Shown here one piece after another: positions 25,540-33,850 of a DNA stretch of 64,000 bases. The notes below the pieces were generated by a model, which saw only the letters and a program-made list of their open reading frames with translations, was not told the origin of the DNA and did no database searches. Position 1 is the stretch's first letter; each line of letters begins with the position of its first letter. The stretch covers positions 1 to 64,000 of the forward strand of contig JAKQJC010000001.1 in assembly GCA_029561345.1 (NCBI GenBank), read 5' to 3'. Origin of the DNA: Chloroflexota bacterium. GTDB lineage: Bacteria; Chloroflexota; Anaerolineae; Anaerolineales; Anaerolineaceae. The position numbers and the translations under genes are program-made.

Positions 25540-26498
25540 AGCCATTTGGCCAGGTGGGTGGGCATATTGACGCAGCCGTGACTCATGACGCTGCCGAAAT
25601 TATCGTGCCAGTAGGTGCCGTGAAAAGCCACGCCTGTTTCCGGCTCAAAGAAGCACACCCAGGGAACGCCGGGCAGTTCATAGGCTTCGGGATCGGCGGT
25701 CAATGTTCCATCGCCCATGTGGCGCGAAGGGGTTTTGCTCTGAATGTAAAATTCACCTTTGGGGGTTTCGGTGGGAATATCGCCGGGTTTGAGCAGGCGG
25801 CTGTTGGGCATGCCAGATGAGATGCTGGTTTCGAGGACCACTTTGTCGCCTTCGTAGGCATGCAGGGTTTGCCGCTCGATGGACACGGCAATATGTTTTT
25901 CGCGGGCAGGCACATCCACAGAAAGGGGCGTCAGTTCGTCCGGCGGAATGGGGCGCAGATGAGCCGCCGGGATGAAATATTCCAACTTGGTCAGTTTATC
26001 GCGAATTTGATACCAGATATCGCCATCGGGGCCGGTGTCGATGCCCACCACCCAGTGGACGGATTGGTAGTGCAGGCGGTAGAGCTTTTCCCAGCCCAGT
26101 CGCCTGCGGTAGCGCATGGATTGTGACATGGGCACGGTGATTTCACCAATCAGACCGACATCAGGCAGGGATGCCAGGGCCGGATTCAGGCGGTATTCCA
26201 CTTTTTGGACGTGCGCGGTGTGAATGTATCCACCCCAGACGCGGTACCAGCGCGGGTTGTAATCGGGTCCGTCAGGTGATACGATTTCCTCGTAGATATT
26301 GACCACCTCATCGCGCAGCAGCTGAAAGAGAATCTCGCTTTTATCGCTTGGCTCTCGGTAGACGCTGACCGAGGTGGTGGCGATGCGGGCGCATTGCCCT
26401 GAGAGGGTAGCAGCCTGGCCGGAAGATGGGCGCAGCAGCAAAGCTCCCAGCGAAGCCAGGCCAAGTTTCAGAAATTCGCGGCGGGTTAATTTGAACAT
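25461..26498 (-). CDS. Tat-exported L,D-transpeptidase (YkuD family)
   Basis: A 345-residue cell-wall enzyme. The N-terminus TRREFLKLGLASLGALLL is a twin-arginine signal peptide. An SH3-like segment (about 40-110) precedes the YkuD catalytic domain, with HGTYWHDNFG and SHGCVNM carrying the His and nucleophilic Cys near the C-terminus. L,D-transpeptidases form 3-3 peptidoglycan crosslinks or attach proteins to the wall. ATG 26498 places the Tat motif at residues 4-12; an upstream ATG at 26516 is possible. Its 3' end overlaps hemW in antisense. Confidence 0.88.
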   Translation of the reverse strand: MFKLTRREFLKLGLASLGALLLRPSSGQAATLSGQCARIATTSVSVYREPSDKSEILFQLLRDEVVNIYEEIVSPDGPDYNPRWYRVWGGYIHTAHVQKVEYRLNPALASLPDVGLIGEITVPMSQSMRYRRRLGWEKLYRLHYQSVHWVVGIDTGPDGDIWYQIRDKLTKLEYFIPAAHLRPIPPDELTPLSVDVPAREKHIAVSIERQTLHAYEGDKVVLETSISSGMPNSRLLKPGDIPTETPKGEFYIQSKTPSRHMGDGTLTADPEAYELPGVPWVCFFEPETGVAFHGTYWHDNFGSVMSHGCVNMPTHLAKWLYRWTTPVINPEEWYKMSLGTRVVVS

Positions 26499-26536
26499 GG
26501 TGGTAAAATCAAACACAGGCCAGATAATTTGGATAG

Positions 26537-26545
26537 ATTATATCA
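26537..26545 (-). promoter_or_regulatory. extended -10 promoter for the L,D-transpeptidase gene
   Basis: On the minus strand the site reads TGATATAAT, a perfect extended -10 element 21 bases before the upstream ATG at 26516 and 39 before ATG 26498. It overlaps the start region of the plus-strand glycosyltransferase remnant. Confidence 0.5.
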
Positions 26546-26549
26546 AATA

Positions 26550-27367
26550 ATGGCCCGTTTGAACACGATCCGGATTTGGTCGCGGTTGAGAGCGGCATTT
26601 TCTGAAGCGAGTCACCTGAAAGTTGCGATGGTTATAGATTTTTATCCACCCGTGATTGGCGGAGCTGAGGTTCAACTGGCCGCATTGACGCCGCGCCTGA
26701 GAGCCGCCGGGGTGGATGTGCGGGTTGTGACTCGCGCCGTCCCCGGCATGCCGGGCTTTGAACTATTGGACAGTGTTCCCGTTTTCTCCGGTTTCACAGC
26801 ATGAGAAAATAATGCTGCGCCGCCAGCTTGGTCTGCCAGAGGAAGAGCTGCTGGTCATTTACACTGGACGGCTGCACCCGGTGAAAGGACCAGATTTATT
26901 GCTGTCGGCCTGGCAGGGGCTTCAGGTGAAGCCTGGCGAGGGTCATCTATTAATACTGGGGTCAGGATTAATGGAGGCTGGCTTGCACGCTCAAGCCGGT
27001 CAGACTGTTCTGTTCAAGGGGGGATACCAAAGATGTCAGCCCATATCTCAAGGCGGCAGACCTCTTTGTTCTGCCCTTCTCGAATGCGCTGTTGGAAGCC
27101 ATGGCCTGTGGTTTACCCATTCTCGCCAGCGATCACCCGTGAAACAGGGAATTGATCCGTCATGGCGAAACCGGCCTGCTTTTCAGGGTGGGGGATGAGG
27201 CGCACCTGCGGCTGATGCTGAAGGAGATGATGGACCGTTTGGATGAGCATCGAACTCTGGGCCAGAATGCGCGGCAATGGGTGGCGGAAAATTATGCCAT
27301 TGAGCGCACAGTGGAAAACCTGATGGATCTGTATGGATCGTTGGTTAAAAAAGACAGCGGGCTGTAA
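26550..27367 (+). pseudogene. decayed glycosyltransferase family 4 gene
   Basis: Three pieces in two frame changes match one GT4 enzyme. Piece one (26550-26804) has VAMVIDFYPPVIGGAEVQL. Piece two (from about 26805) has the donor-domain start EEELLVIYTGRLHPVKGPDL. Piece three (from 27023) has VSPYLKAADLFVLPFSNALL and, after a stop, RELIRHGETGLLF. The visible lesions are a deletion of roughly 120 residues with a frame change near 26804, a frame change at a run of six G (27018-27023), and an in-frame TGA at 27140-27142 where family members have Gly. Several independent lesions make real decay likelier than one sequencing error. Confidence 0.85.
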
Positions 27368-27382
27368 ATCACAGCCCGCTGT
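27354..27382 (-). terminator. terminator of the minus-strand pepA region
   Basis: ACAGCGGGCTGT (27354-27365) pairs with ACAGCCCGCTGT (27371-27382) around AAATC. On the minus strand the hairpin is followed by TCTTTTTT. It overlaps the last codons of the glycosyltransferase remnant. Confidence 0.85.
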
Positions 27383-27394
27383 GCTTGCGGTTGC

Positions 27395-27955
27395 TTATAC
27401 TGCCGGTTTGGCCCGCGTGGCGTAGGCCGCCTTGCTCTGGCTGATCAGGACGTAAGGCACTTTCAGCATTTTGAAAGCCGGCATATAGGGATTGGTAATT
27501 TCCACATCATACACTCCGGTGAAGGGTTCACGGGTAACCTCCACATATTTATCGAGATTAGCCATGGTGGACATGCGCAGGTAACCATCCATGCGGAAAG
27601 GTCCCACCATCGCGGTGATCGGCTCCATTTTGCGGTTGGGTTCGCGGGTGTCGTAATCCACCGGGTCCATGGCGGGGGGCATGAGGTGAAAGGCCACAAT
27701 TTCAGAGGTGAAGATGTGCACCTCATCAAAGGACATGGGTTTAAGGGGCGCGGCGGTGGTGGACAACATGGATTTGGCGTTCAACAGGCGCACCGAGTTG
27801 GGGGCATTGTTGGTTCTGAGCCAGGTGGACACGCGTACCATTTGTTTGACAATGACATCCCCCCAGTAGAGGTTCTGCGGGGTATATATCATCACAAGGG
27901 CGACTTTATCATCTGGTCCCAGATGATAAGTGTGGGTATTGACGTTGTCACTCAT
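27395..27955 (-). CDS. conserved protein of unknown function
   Basis: A 186-residue soluble protein, not assigned to a named family. No signal peptide, membrane segment or known catalytic motif is seen. Features are an early beta-rich part (VALVMIYTPQNLYWGDVIV), a segment resembling a small-barrel or PilZ-like fold (PMSFDEVHIFTSEIVAFHL) and DYDTREPNRKMEPI. ATG 27955 has AAAGGAGG just upstream. It lies 22 bases after pepA and directly before the operon terminator, so it is probably co-transcribed with pepA. Confidence 0.7.
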   Translation of the reverse strand: MSDNVNTHTYHLGPDDKVALVMIYTPQNLYWGDVIVKQMVRVSTWLRTNNAPNSVRLLNAKSMLSTTAAPLKPMSFDEVHIFTSEIVAFHLMPPAMDPVDYDTREPNRKMEPITAMVGPFRMDGYLRMSTMANLDKYVEVTREPFTGVYDVEITNPYMPAFKMLKVPYVLISQSKAAYATRAKPAV

Positions 27956-27977
27956 CACGCCTCCTTTAATTGGGGCT

Positions 27978-29414
27978 TCAGCCCAGGGATTCGATGTAAT
28001 GGATCAGCAAGCGGATGCCAAAGCCAGTGGCCCCTTTCGGACAGTAAGGCATTTCCTTGTTTGAATCGGCTGTACCGGCGATATCCAGGTGAGCCCAGGG
28101 AATTTCATCCGATACAAACTGTTTGAGGAAAATGCCGCCCATAATGGGATGACCTTCGCGCCCGCCGGAGTTTTTGAGATCAGCTTCTTCGCCTTTGGTG
28201 GATTTGAGGTAATCATCATCCAGGGGAAGCTGCCAGAGGCGCTCAAAGGTGGCCTCACCGGAAGCCATCAACTGCTGGACGAGTTCAGGATTATTGCTCA
28301 TCAGGCCGCCGCGCACCCGGCCCAGGGCGGTGACCACGCCGCCGGTGAGGGTGGCCAGGTCAATGAGGGCGCGGGGTTGGAAATTGCGCTGCGCATAGGT
28401 GAGGGCGTCGGCCAGCACCAGACGGCCCTCGGCGTCGGTGGTGATGATCTCGACGGTTTTGCCGGAGAGCGTGGTGATGATATCGTCGGGGCGGTAGGCC
28501 TGATCGGAGACCATGTTTTCAGAAGCGCCGATGACGCCCACCAGCGGGGTTTTTATTTTGAGAGCCGCAGCTGCCAGCAGGGTGCCGATGACGGCCATGC
28601 CGCCGCATTTGTCGTATTTCATGGTGACGATGTTCTCAACGCCCTTCAGAGAATAACCGCCGGAATCGAAGGTGAGGGCCTTGCCCACCAGAACAACTGG
28701 CTTCAGCGACGAATCGGTGCCGGGGTATTCCAGGATGATGAGGCGGGATGGGGTTTTGCTGCCCTGGCCCACAGCCACAATGGCGCCGGCACCCATCGCT
28801 TCGAGCTGCTTATCATCAAGCACCGTGCATTTCAGGTGATATTCAGCGGCAACAGCCTGGGCACGTTCGGCCAGGGTGACCGGGTTGATGACATTGGCGG
28901 GTTCATGACCCCATTCCCGCGCCATGTTGACCATCTTGCAGAGGGTGGCGGCGCGTTCAACCAGAGGTTTGATTTTGCCAGGGGTTCCGGCGATGATGTG
29001 CACAGCGGAGACAGTGGGGCGGGCATCTTCGGCAGATTTGTAGTGCGTGAACTGGTATGCGCCCAACAGCAGCCCTTCAAAGAGGGCTGAGGGGGCGCCT
29101 TCAAGCTTGATTTCATTGAGGTCAGCCAGGGCCAGGTTGGCTTCGGCAACCTTGTTTTTGGCCAGCCAGCGGGCGATGGCGCCGCCGGTGCGGCGCAGGG
29201 TTTCCAGGCTAATTTTGGCAGCCTTGCCCAGTGAAACCATCAGCACAGCCTGACCGTCTTTTTGGCTCAAGAAAGTGTCGCCAGCTTCAGGTCCGGGCAG
29301 GCCCGGGGCAGGTTTTTCGGCCGCGGGAGCCAGGCTGATGAGCAAGTGGGCGCCGGCATCTTTTTTGGAAATCACATCAAGGGTCAATAAGGGGGCGGGG
29401 AATAATTCGGTCAT
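27978..29414 (-). CDS. pepA: leucyl aminopeptidase (M17)
   Basis: A 478-residue cytosolic di-metal aminopeptidase that removes N-terminal residues from peptides. The M17 signature NTDAEGR appears here as TTDAEGRLVLADAL. The metal and catalytic lysine region LVGKALTFDSGGYSLK and the KCGGMAVIG segment are intact. The N-terminal half is less conserved, as is usual. TATACT lies upstream on the minus strand but no good -35 is visible. The unknown gene at 27395 follows closely. Confidence 0.94.
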   Translation of the reverse strand: MTELFPAPLLTLDVISKKDAGAHLLISLAPAAEKPAPGLPGPEAGDTFLSQKDGQAVLMVSLGKAAKISLETLRRTGGAIARWLAKNKVAEANLALADLNEIKLEGAPSALFEGLLLGAYQFTHYKSAEDARPTVSAVHIIAGTPGKIKPLVERAATLCKMVNMAREWGHEPANVINPVTLAERAQAVAAEYHLKCTVLDDKQLEAMGAGAIVAVGQGSKTPSRLIILEYPGTDSSLKPVVLVGKALTFDSGGYSLKGVENIVTMKYDKCGGMAVIGTLLAAAALKIKTPLVGVIGASENMVSDQAYRPDDIITTLSGKTVEIITTDAEGRLVLADALTYAQRNFQPRALIDLATLTGGVVTALGRVRGGLMSNNPELVQQLMASGEATFERLWQLPLDDDYLKSTKGEEADLKNSGGREGHPIMGGIFLKQFVSDEIPWAHLDIAGTADSNKEMPYCPKGATGFGIRLLIHYIESLG

Positions 29415-29495
29415 GTGTCCATCCTTTGAAGTTGGGGTAATTTAAAGCGACATCTTTTTTAGTATAGCTCAAAACGGAAGCCCATGACAATGAGA

Positions 29496-30641
29496 TTATT
29501 CCTGATTTTCCGGCTTTCCATCCAGTTCCCAGATGATGACTTCGGGTGGGCAGAGGAAGCGCACGCGGGGGGCTCCTGCGCCTTCCAGGCCGAGGCCGCG
29601 GGTGATGTAAAGCGTCAGGTGGTCAAGCTGCATGCGGCCCTGTTGAAAAACCCGCCCGTAGAGAGAGCCGGTGAACAGGGCGCCGGCCAGGGGCAGGCGC
29701 ACCTGCCCGCCGTGGGTGTGCCCTGAAAGTTGCAAATCCACGCACAGGCGGGCGGCTGCCGGGGCCAGGTCAGGGCTGTGGTGCAGCAGAAGGTTGAAGT
29801 GTGTTTCCTGAGCGGCGATCATTTTTTCCAGGCGTGGGGCGTCTTCAAATGGACGGTGGGTGCAGGTGAGGCCCAGCAGATTGAGAGTCTGGCCGTTAAG
29901 GGTGAGGGTGCGGGCTTCATCCTGCAGCCAGGTGAGGGGCAGATCCTTGAGCAGGGCGGGCAGCACTTCGGGCAAATCCACTGCCGGACTGCCCGAAACA
30001 CCCCATACCCCTCCCGGAGCCTGCCACTGGCCCACCACCTCACGGACGGCGGCATGGGCCCGGGCGTCCTTCAAATAAGACAGGTTGAGAAAATCGCCTG
30101 AAAAGAGGATCAGATCGGGCTTTTCGGCGTTGATGATATCTTGAAGCTGGCGTTCGCGGGCGGTGACCCGCTCGATGTGCAGGTCTCCCAGGTGCATGAT
30201 GCGCAGAGGGTGACCCGGAACGAGAAAATCGGACTGCAGGCTCTGGCGGGTGAGATGGATGCGGTGGGGTTCCACCCAGAAGGCGTAGATGACCAGCAGG
30301 GTGCCAATGATCTGGAAGATCAGAGCCGGCCAGAAAGGCAGCAAGGCAAAAGGGCAGCGCAGCACGGCCAGCATCAGAACGGGAGGCTGGGGCATGCCAA
30401 AGGATTTGTTGAGGCGGGGCAGCAGGGCCAGCAGAAGCCAATCGGCGAGGAAGAAAGCCCACCAGAGGGCTGTCAGCGCGCGGTCAAAGCGCGCAGCCAG
30501 CAGGGCCAGAACCAGCAGAAGCAGGGCAAAAAGCGGTCCGGGGATGCGCTGCAAGTCTTCCAGGCGGTGGAGGATGACATCAAAGGGATTGCCAGCTGTA
30601 CCTGGAAAAACCTGACTGTTGGAAAAATCGCGCTCTTTCAT
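29496..30641 (-). CDS. membrane-anchored metallophosphoesterase (YkuE-like)
   Basis: A 381-residue protein with about four N-terminal membrane segments (residues 30-135) followed by a calcineurin-like phosphoesterase domain. Motifs seen are GDLHIE, LFSGDFLN, LLLHHSPD and SGHTHGGQ. The GNH(D/E) block that supplies the catalytic Asn and His is replaced by GVSGSP, so activity may be altered. Related enzymes act on lipid or nucleotide phosphodiesters. Its ATG overlaps the stop of the preceding small gene by four bases. Confidence 0.85.
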   Translation of the reverse strand: MKERDFSNSQVFPGTAGNPFDVILHRLEDLQRIPGPLFALLLLVLALLAARFDRALTALWWAFFLADWLLLALLPRLNKSFGMPQPPVLMLAVLRCPFALLPFWPALIFQIIGTLLVIYAFWVEPHRIHLTRQSLQSDFLVPGHPLRIMHLGDLHIERVTARERQLQDIINAEKPDLILFSGDFLNLSYLKDARAHAAVREVVGQWQAPGGVWGVSGSPAVDLPEVLPALLKDLPLTWLQDEARTLTLNGQTLNLLGLTCTHRPFEDAPRLEKMIAAQETHFNLLLHHSPDLAPAAARLCVDLQLSGHTHGGQVRLPLAGALFTGSLYGRVFQQGRMQLDHLTLYITRGLGLEGAGAPRVRFLCPPEVIIWELDGKPENQE

Positions 30642-31090
30642 GATTTTTCCTGCTGGTATGCTTCGCGTCGGGTTTGCATCTCCTGCCAGATGGCGGGGGG
30701 GATGAGGGCGCGTACAGCCTGGATGAGGGGCTGGATTTGCCCAGCATCCTTTTCTTCAAGGTTAGCAGGAATTTCGACCCGCTGTCCATTCAAGGTCAGG
30801 GTGAAGCCGTATAACTCGCCGCCAACCCAGGCCGGATTGCGCTGACGCCACTTTTTGCGAAAGGCGCGGCAGGCGTGGGCGGCGGCATAGATGGCTTCGA
30901 GGGCGCCAGGCGCCAGGGGCAGGCTGGTTTCCCAGGTGGGGGTTCCAGGGCCGCTGTAATCCGGCTGGTAGGAAAGGTGCACAACCGCTTCGGGTCCGGC
31001 CTGGATGTCATATTCATAATGGTCAGGCGGGGGCAGGCTGCCTTCCTGCCAATGGTAGAATATGGAAAAATCAGATGGGCAGGATTCCAT
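30638..31090 (-). CDS. conserved protein of unknown function
   Basis: A 150-residue soluble acidic protein without recognised domains. The N-terminus (FSIFYHWQEGSLPPPDHYEY) and a central beta-rich stretch suggest a compact fold. The end is a helical Gln/Glu-rich tail. ATG 31090 is preferred because GGGAGG lies five bases upstream on the minus strand, whereas the longer reading runs into the terminator hairpin. It overlaps the metallophosphoesterase start by four bases, which implies coupled translation. Confidence 0.7.
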   Translation of the reverse strand: MESCPSDFSIFYHWQEGSLPPPDHYEYDIQAGPEAVVHLSYQPDYSGPGTPTWETSLPLAPGALEAIYAAAHACRAFRKKWRQRNPAWVGGELYGFTLTLNGQRVEIPANLEEKDAGQIQPLIQAVRALIPPAIWQEMQTRREAYQQEKS

Positions 31091-31106
31091 TAAACCTCCC
31101 TTGATG

Positions 31107-31142
31107 AAAAAAAACATCCGGCAGCCAGAAAGGCGCCGGATG
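31107..31142 (-). terminator. terminator after the DUF6159-like gene
   Basis: CATCCGGC (31115-31122) pairs with GCCGGATG (31135-31142), with GCC/GGC extending the stem after one bulged base. On the minus strand eight T residues follow. It lies only 17 bases before the next minus-strand start codon. Confidence 0.8.
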
Positions 31143-31157
31143 CTGAAAAGGTGAGCC

Positions 31158-32003
31158 TTACTTGCGGGGAGTGAAGGCGCCCTGGATCATGGCGGGATCA
31201 AACCCGGCGCCGACCTCGCCATCCACCGCGTAGCGATAAACTGCGGCCACGTAGATGCCGGTGAGGGTGGACTGGATGAGGCCCACCACCATCAAACCCA
31301 CCACGGCCACGGCGACAAAGGCGATCAGCAGGGGGATGGATTCAAAATAAAGGCCAATGGCCGCGCCGCCCAGGGCCAGGAGAATGATGATGAAAGTGAG
31401 GATGCCGAAGATGGTGCCGATGCCAAAATTGCCGGCAACCTGTTCGCCCCAGGTTTTCTTGAGCAGGGTGACGCTGCGCTTGATGGCTTCGATAGGGCCG
31501 ACATTTTCCACCGCCAGAATGGGCACCACCAGGAAGGTGGCAATGTTCCAGGCCATGCCGATCAGGTTGATCACCAGGCGGCCGAGGCCGTTGCTTTTAT
31601 CGGAAAGGGCTTTGAGGATCATGCCAACGGTAGCGGCAATGAGGGCGTATCCCAGCAGGGGCACGAAGCGGCTGCTGGCAATTCTCAGGCCGTCCCCCAC
31701 CGTGGGATCGCCCCCGCGCAGACGGATGAGGGCCGCGCCGACCAGGGCTGTGTTGCAGTAAAAGATGACAAAATATTGAACGATATAGAAGGCAAAGGCG
31801 ATGATCAGGGGAATGATGCCGAAGCCGTCATGGGCAATTTGGGAAAACATATCCCCCAGGGCCATGGGCACCAGGAATGCCAACGAGACGATGAACAGAC
31901 CGATGGATGAAATGATGGGAAAAATGACCAGTTCCTTATCGGCCATGAGCACCTTATAACTGGCCTTGACCAGTTCCCAGCTATTAACCAGGCGATTCCA
32001 CAT
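31158..32003 (-). CDS. polytopic membrane protein (DUF6159-like)
   Basis: A 281-residue integral membrane protein with about six helices, including IIPLIIAFAFYIVQYFVIFY and long Gly/Ala-rich spans. The opening WNRLVNSWELVKASYKVLM and the ending VDGEVGAGFDPAMIQGAFTP match a family of uncharacterised bacterial membrane proteins that I recognise as DUF6159-like. No function is known. AAAGGAG precedes the ATG. It follows proC after 29 bases and is followed by a terminator. Confidence 0.75.
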   Translation of the reverse strand: MWNRLVNSWELVKASYKVLMADKELVIFPIISSIGLFIVSLAFLVPMALGDMFSQIAHDGFGIIPLIIAFAFYIVQYFVIFYCNTALVGAALIRLRGGDPTVGDGLRIASSRFVPLLGYALIAATVGMILKALSDKSNGLGRLVINLIGMAWNIATFLVVPILAVENVGPIEAIKRSVTLLKKTWGEQVAGNFGIGTIFGILTFIIILLALGGAAIGLYFESIPLLIAFVAVAVVGLMVVGLIQSTLTGIYVAAVYRYAVDGEVGAGFDPAMIQGAFTPRK

Positions 32004-32032
32004 GACAATACTCCTTTCACAAAAAATAGAAA

Positions 32033-32893
32033 TCAGTCGCTGTTTCGCTCTGGGGAACGCGCAGCGGCCGCGCTGGCTGTTTTTTGCCCCAATTCCACAG
32101 AGCGTTCATAGGCGGCCCAAATGGCCCGCGAAATGGCAGTGCGGAAACCGGCTTTTTCAAGGTAATAGAGGGCGGCGGCAGAGGTTCCCCCTGGCGAGGT
32201 GACCTGGTTGCGCATGGTGGCGGGGTGGAGCTTGTTTTTCTGGTAGTAATCCACCGAACCTTTGAGGGTTTGCACCACCATTTGTTCCGCGATGCGGCGC
32301 GGCAGGCCCAGATGCACGCCGGCATCGATCATGGCTTCAAGAAACAGGAAGATATAAGCCGGGCCTGAGCCTGAAACCGCCGTGGCCATATCGAGGTAGG
32401 ATTCCTCCTCAACGAAAATCTGTTCACCCAGGGCACCCAGAATCTTGCGGGCCAGCTCGCGCTGCTCTTCCGACACGCTGGCGGCGGCCGTCCAGACGGT
32501 GATGCCTTCGCCAATTTGGGCAGGCGTGTTGGGCATGGCGCGCACCAGGTGCGGATGCTGCAGGCCGGTTTGCAGGGTGAGGATGGGGGCGCCGGCCACA
32601 ATGGAAAGCACCAGAGCATTGGGCGAGATTTTCCCCTGCAGGGCGGTGAGCACCTTATCCAGGCGCTGCGGTTTGACCGACAGCACCACCACATCCGCAT
32701 CAGCCACCGCGGCGGCATTATCGGTGAAGGGAGCAAGACCGTAGCGGGCTTGAAGGTCTGTCACGCGGTCGTTATGGGGACCTGAAGCGCGAATTTGGCC
32801 GGCATCGGCCACGGCCTGGCGGATGAGGCCTGAGATCATAGCTTCGGCCATGACGCCGGGGCCGATGAAGGTGATGATGGGCAGATGATCCAT
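32033..32893 (-). CDS. proC: pyrroline-5-carboxylate reductase
   Basis: A 286-residue enzyme that reduces pyrroline-5-carboxylate to proline with NAD(P)H. The Rossmann start TFIGPGVMAEAMISGLI, the VVLSVKPQ segment and the family signature near the dimer domain (AVSGSGPAYIFLFLEAM and TSPGGTSAAALYYLE) are present. Length is normal. The final Ala/Glu-rich residues are variable. It follows a terminator on the minus strand by about 15 bases and is co-oriented with the downstream membrane protein gene. Confidence 0.94.
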   Translation of the reverse strand: MDHLPIITFIGPGVMAEAMISGLIRQAVADAGQIRASGPHNDRVTDLQARYGLAPFTDNAAAVADADVVVLSVKPQRLDKVLTALQGKISPNALVLSIVAGAPILTLQTGLQHPHLVRAMPNTPAQIGEGITVWTAAASVSEEQRELARKILGALGEQIFVEEESYLDMATAVSGSGPAYIFLFLEAMIDAGVHLGLPRRIAEQMVVQTLKGSVDYYQKNKLHPATMRNQVTSPGGTSAAALYYLEKAGFRTAISRAIWAAYERSVELGQKTASAAAARSPERNSD

Positions 32894-32908
32894 AATTAGC
32901 TCCGTGAT

Positions 32909-32934
32909 AAAAAAACTGGCCGCAATGCAGCCAG
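32909..32934 (-). terminator. terminator between the methyltransferase and proC
   Basis: An eight-pair stem (32916-32923 with 32927-32934, one G-U pair) around a three-base loop is followed on the minus strand by seven T residues. It starts just after the methyltransferase stop, and proC begins 16 bases further on. Confidence 0.75.
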
Positions 32935-32943
32935 AAAAATGTT

Positions 32944-33846
32944 TCAGCTTTTGGCAGCCCAGCGGGCAAAAAGCGCATGCGAGAGGAAACGCCCGGCGCT
33001 TTTTTCCTGCGAGACCAGTTCTCCGGCTGTCACTTCGCCCTTAAGCCCTGACATCATTTCCTTCACAGCATTGTGCATGGTGACAGATGAGGACTGAATG
33101 GCATAAGCGGTGAGGACCACAAAGGTGGGCCGGGAATCCAGAATCTGGCGGCATTCATAGAGGAGGGCGGGCAGCAGGCGGTAAAATTCCCACACCTCTC
33201 CCTGGGGGCCGCGCCCAAATTTGGGCGGATCAAGGATGATGCCGTCGTAGGTGGTTTTGCGGCGGGCTTCGCGGCGCACAAATTTCACGGCATCGTCCAC
33301 GATCCAGCGGATGGGTTTATCGCTCAGGCCGGAGAGAGCCTGATTTTCCTTTGCCATGGCCACTGCTTTATTGGAAGCATCCACATGGGTCACCCGCGCA
33401 CCAGCCGCAGCGGCGGCCAGGGTGGCCAGGCCGGTGTAGCCAAAGAGGTTCAGGACGTTAAGCGGTCGGTCAGCAGCAGCGATTTTTTCACGCACCCAAT
33501 CCCAATGGCAGGCCTGTTCGGGGAAAACGCCCAGATGGCGCGAGCCGGAGGTCTGGGCGTTAAAGCGTAAGCCTTTATAGGACATGACCCAGGGGTTTTG
33601 AACGGCCAACCTGTACTGCCAGTGACCGCCGTTTTCTTCCTGTGAAGGGATGAACACAGCATGGGCAGCCTGCCAGCGGCTGGCGGGCAGGGAGGGCTGC
33701 CAGACCGCCTGTACTTCAGGCCGGACGAAAATATTGCTGCCGTAACGTTCCAGTTTCTGGCCGTTTCCCGAATCAAGCAGTTCATAGTCCAGCCAGTCGG
33801 GAGAGGTCAGCAGGGTGAGAGAGGGAGCCTGAGAAGTATCTTTCAT
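32944..33846 (-). CDS. class I SAM methyltransferase, RlmI/RlmK-like
   Basis: A 300-residue protein with the SAM-binding sequence LNLFGYTGLATLAAAAAGA near 137-155. THVDASNKAV and the catalytic-loop motif DPPKFGRG near 215 follow. This DPPKF motif is shared with RlmI/RlmK-type 23S rRNA cytosine or guanine methyltransferases, so RNA is the likely substrate. No PUA domain is present, in contrast to RlmI. It starts four bases after the prenyltransferase stop, suggesting one transcription unit, and a terminator follows. Confidence 0.82.
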   Translation of the reverse strand: MKDTSQAPSLTLLTSPDWLDYELLDSGNGQKLERYGSNIFVRPEVQAVWQPSLPASRWQAAHAVFIPSQEENGGHWQYRLAVQNPWVMSYKGLRFNAQTSGSRHLGVFPEQACHWDWVREKIAAADRPLNVLNLFGYTGLATLAAAAAGARVTHVDASNKAVAMAKENQALSGLSDKPIRWIVDDAVKFVRREARRKTTYDGIILDPPKFGRGPQGEVWEFYRLLPALLYECRQILDSRPTFVVLTAYAIQSSSVTMHNAVKEMMSGLKGEVTAGELVSQEKSAGRFLSHALFARWAAKS

Positions 33847-33850
33847 GCCT

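Noticed and set aside
27018..27142. Programmed frameshift or TGA recoding in the glycosyltransferase
   Set aside because: A large deletion accompanies the frame change and the stop, and other genes in the window use TGA as a normal stop.
28089..29090. A 333-codon plus-strand open frame opposite pepA
   Set aside because: The M17 signatures on the minus strand show which strand codes; the plus frame is a shadow.
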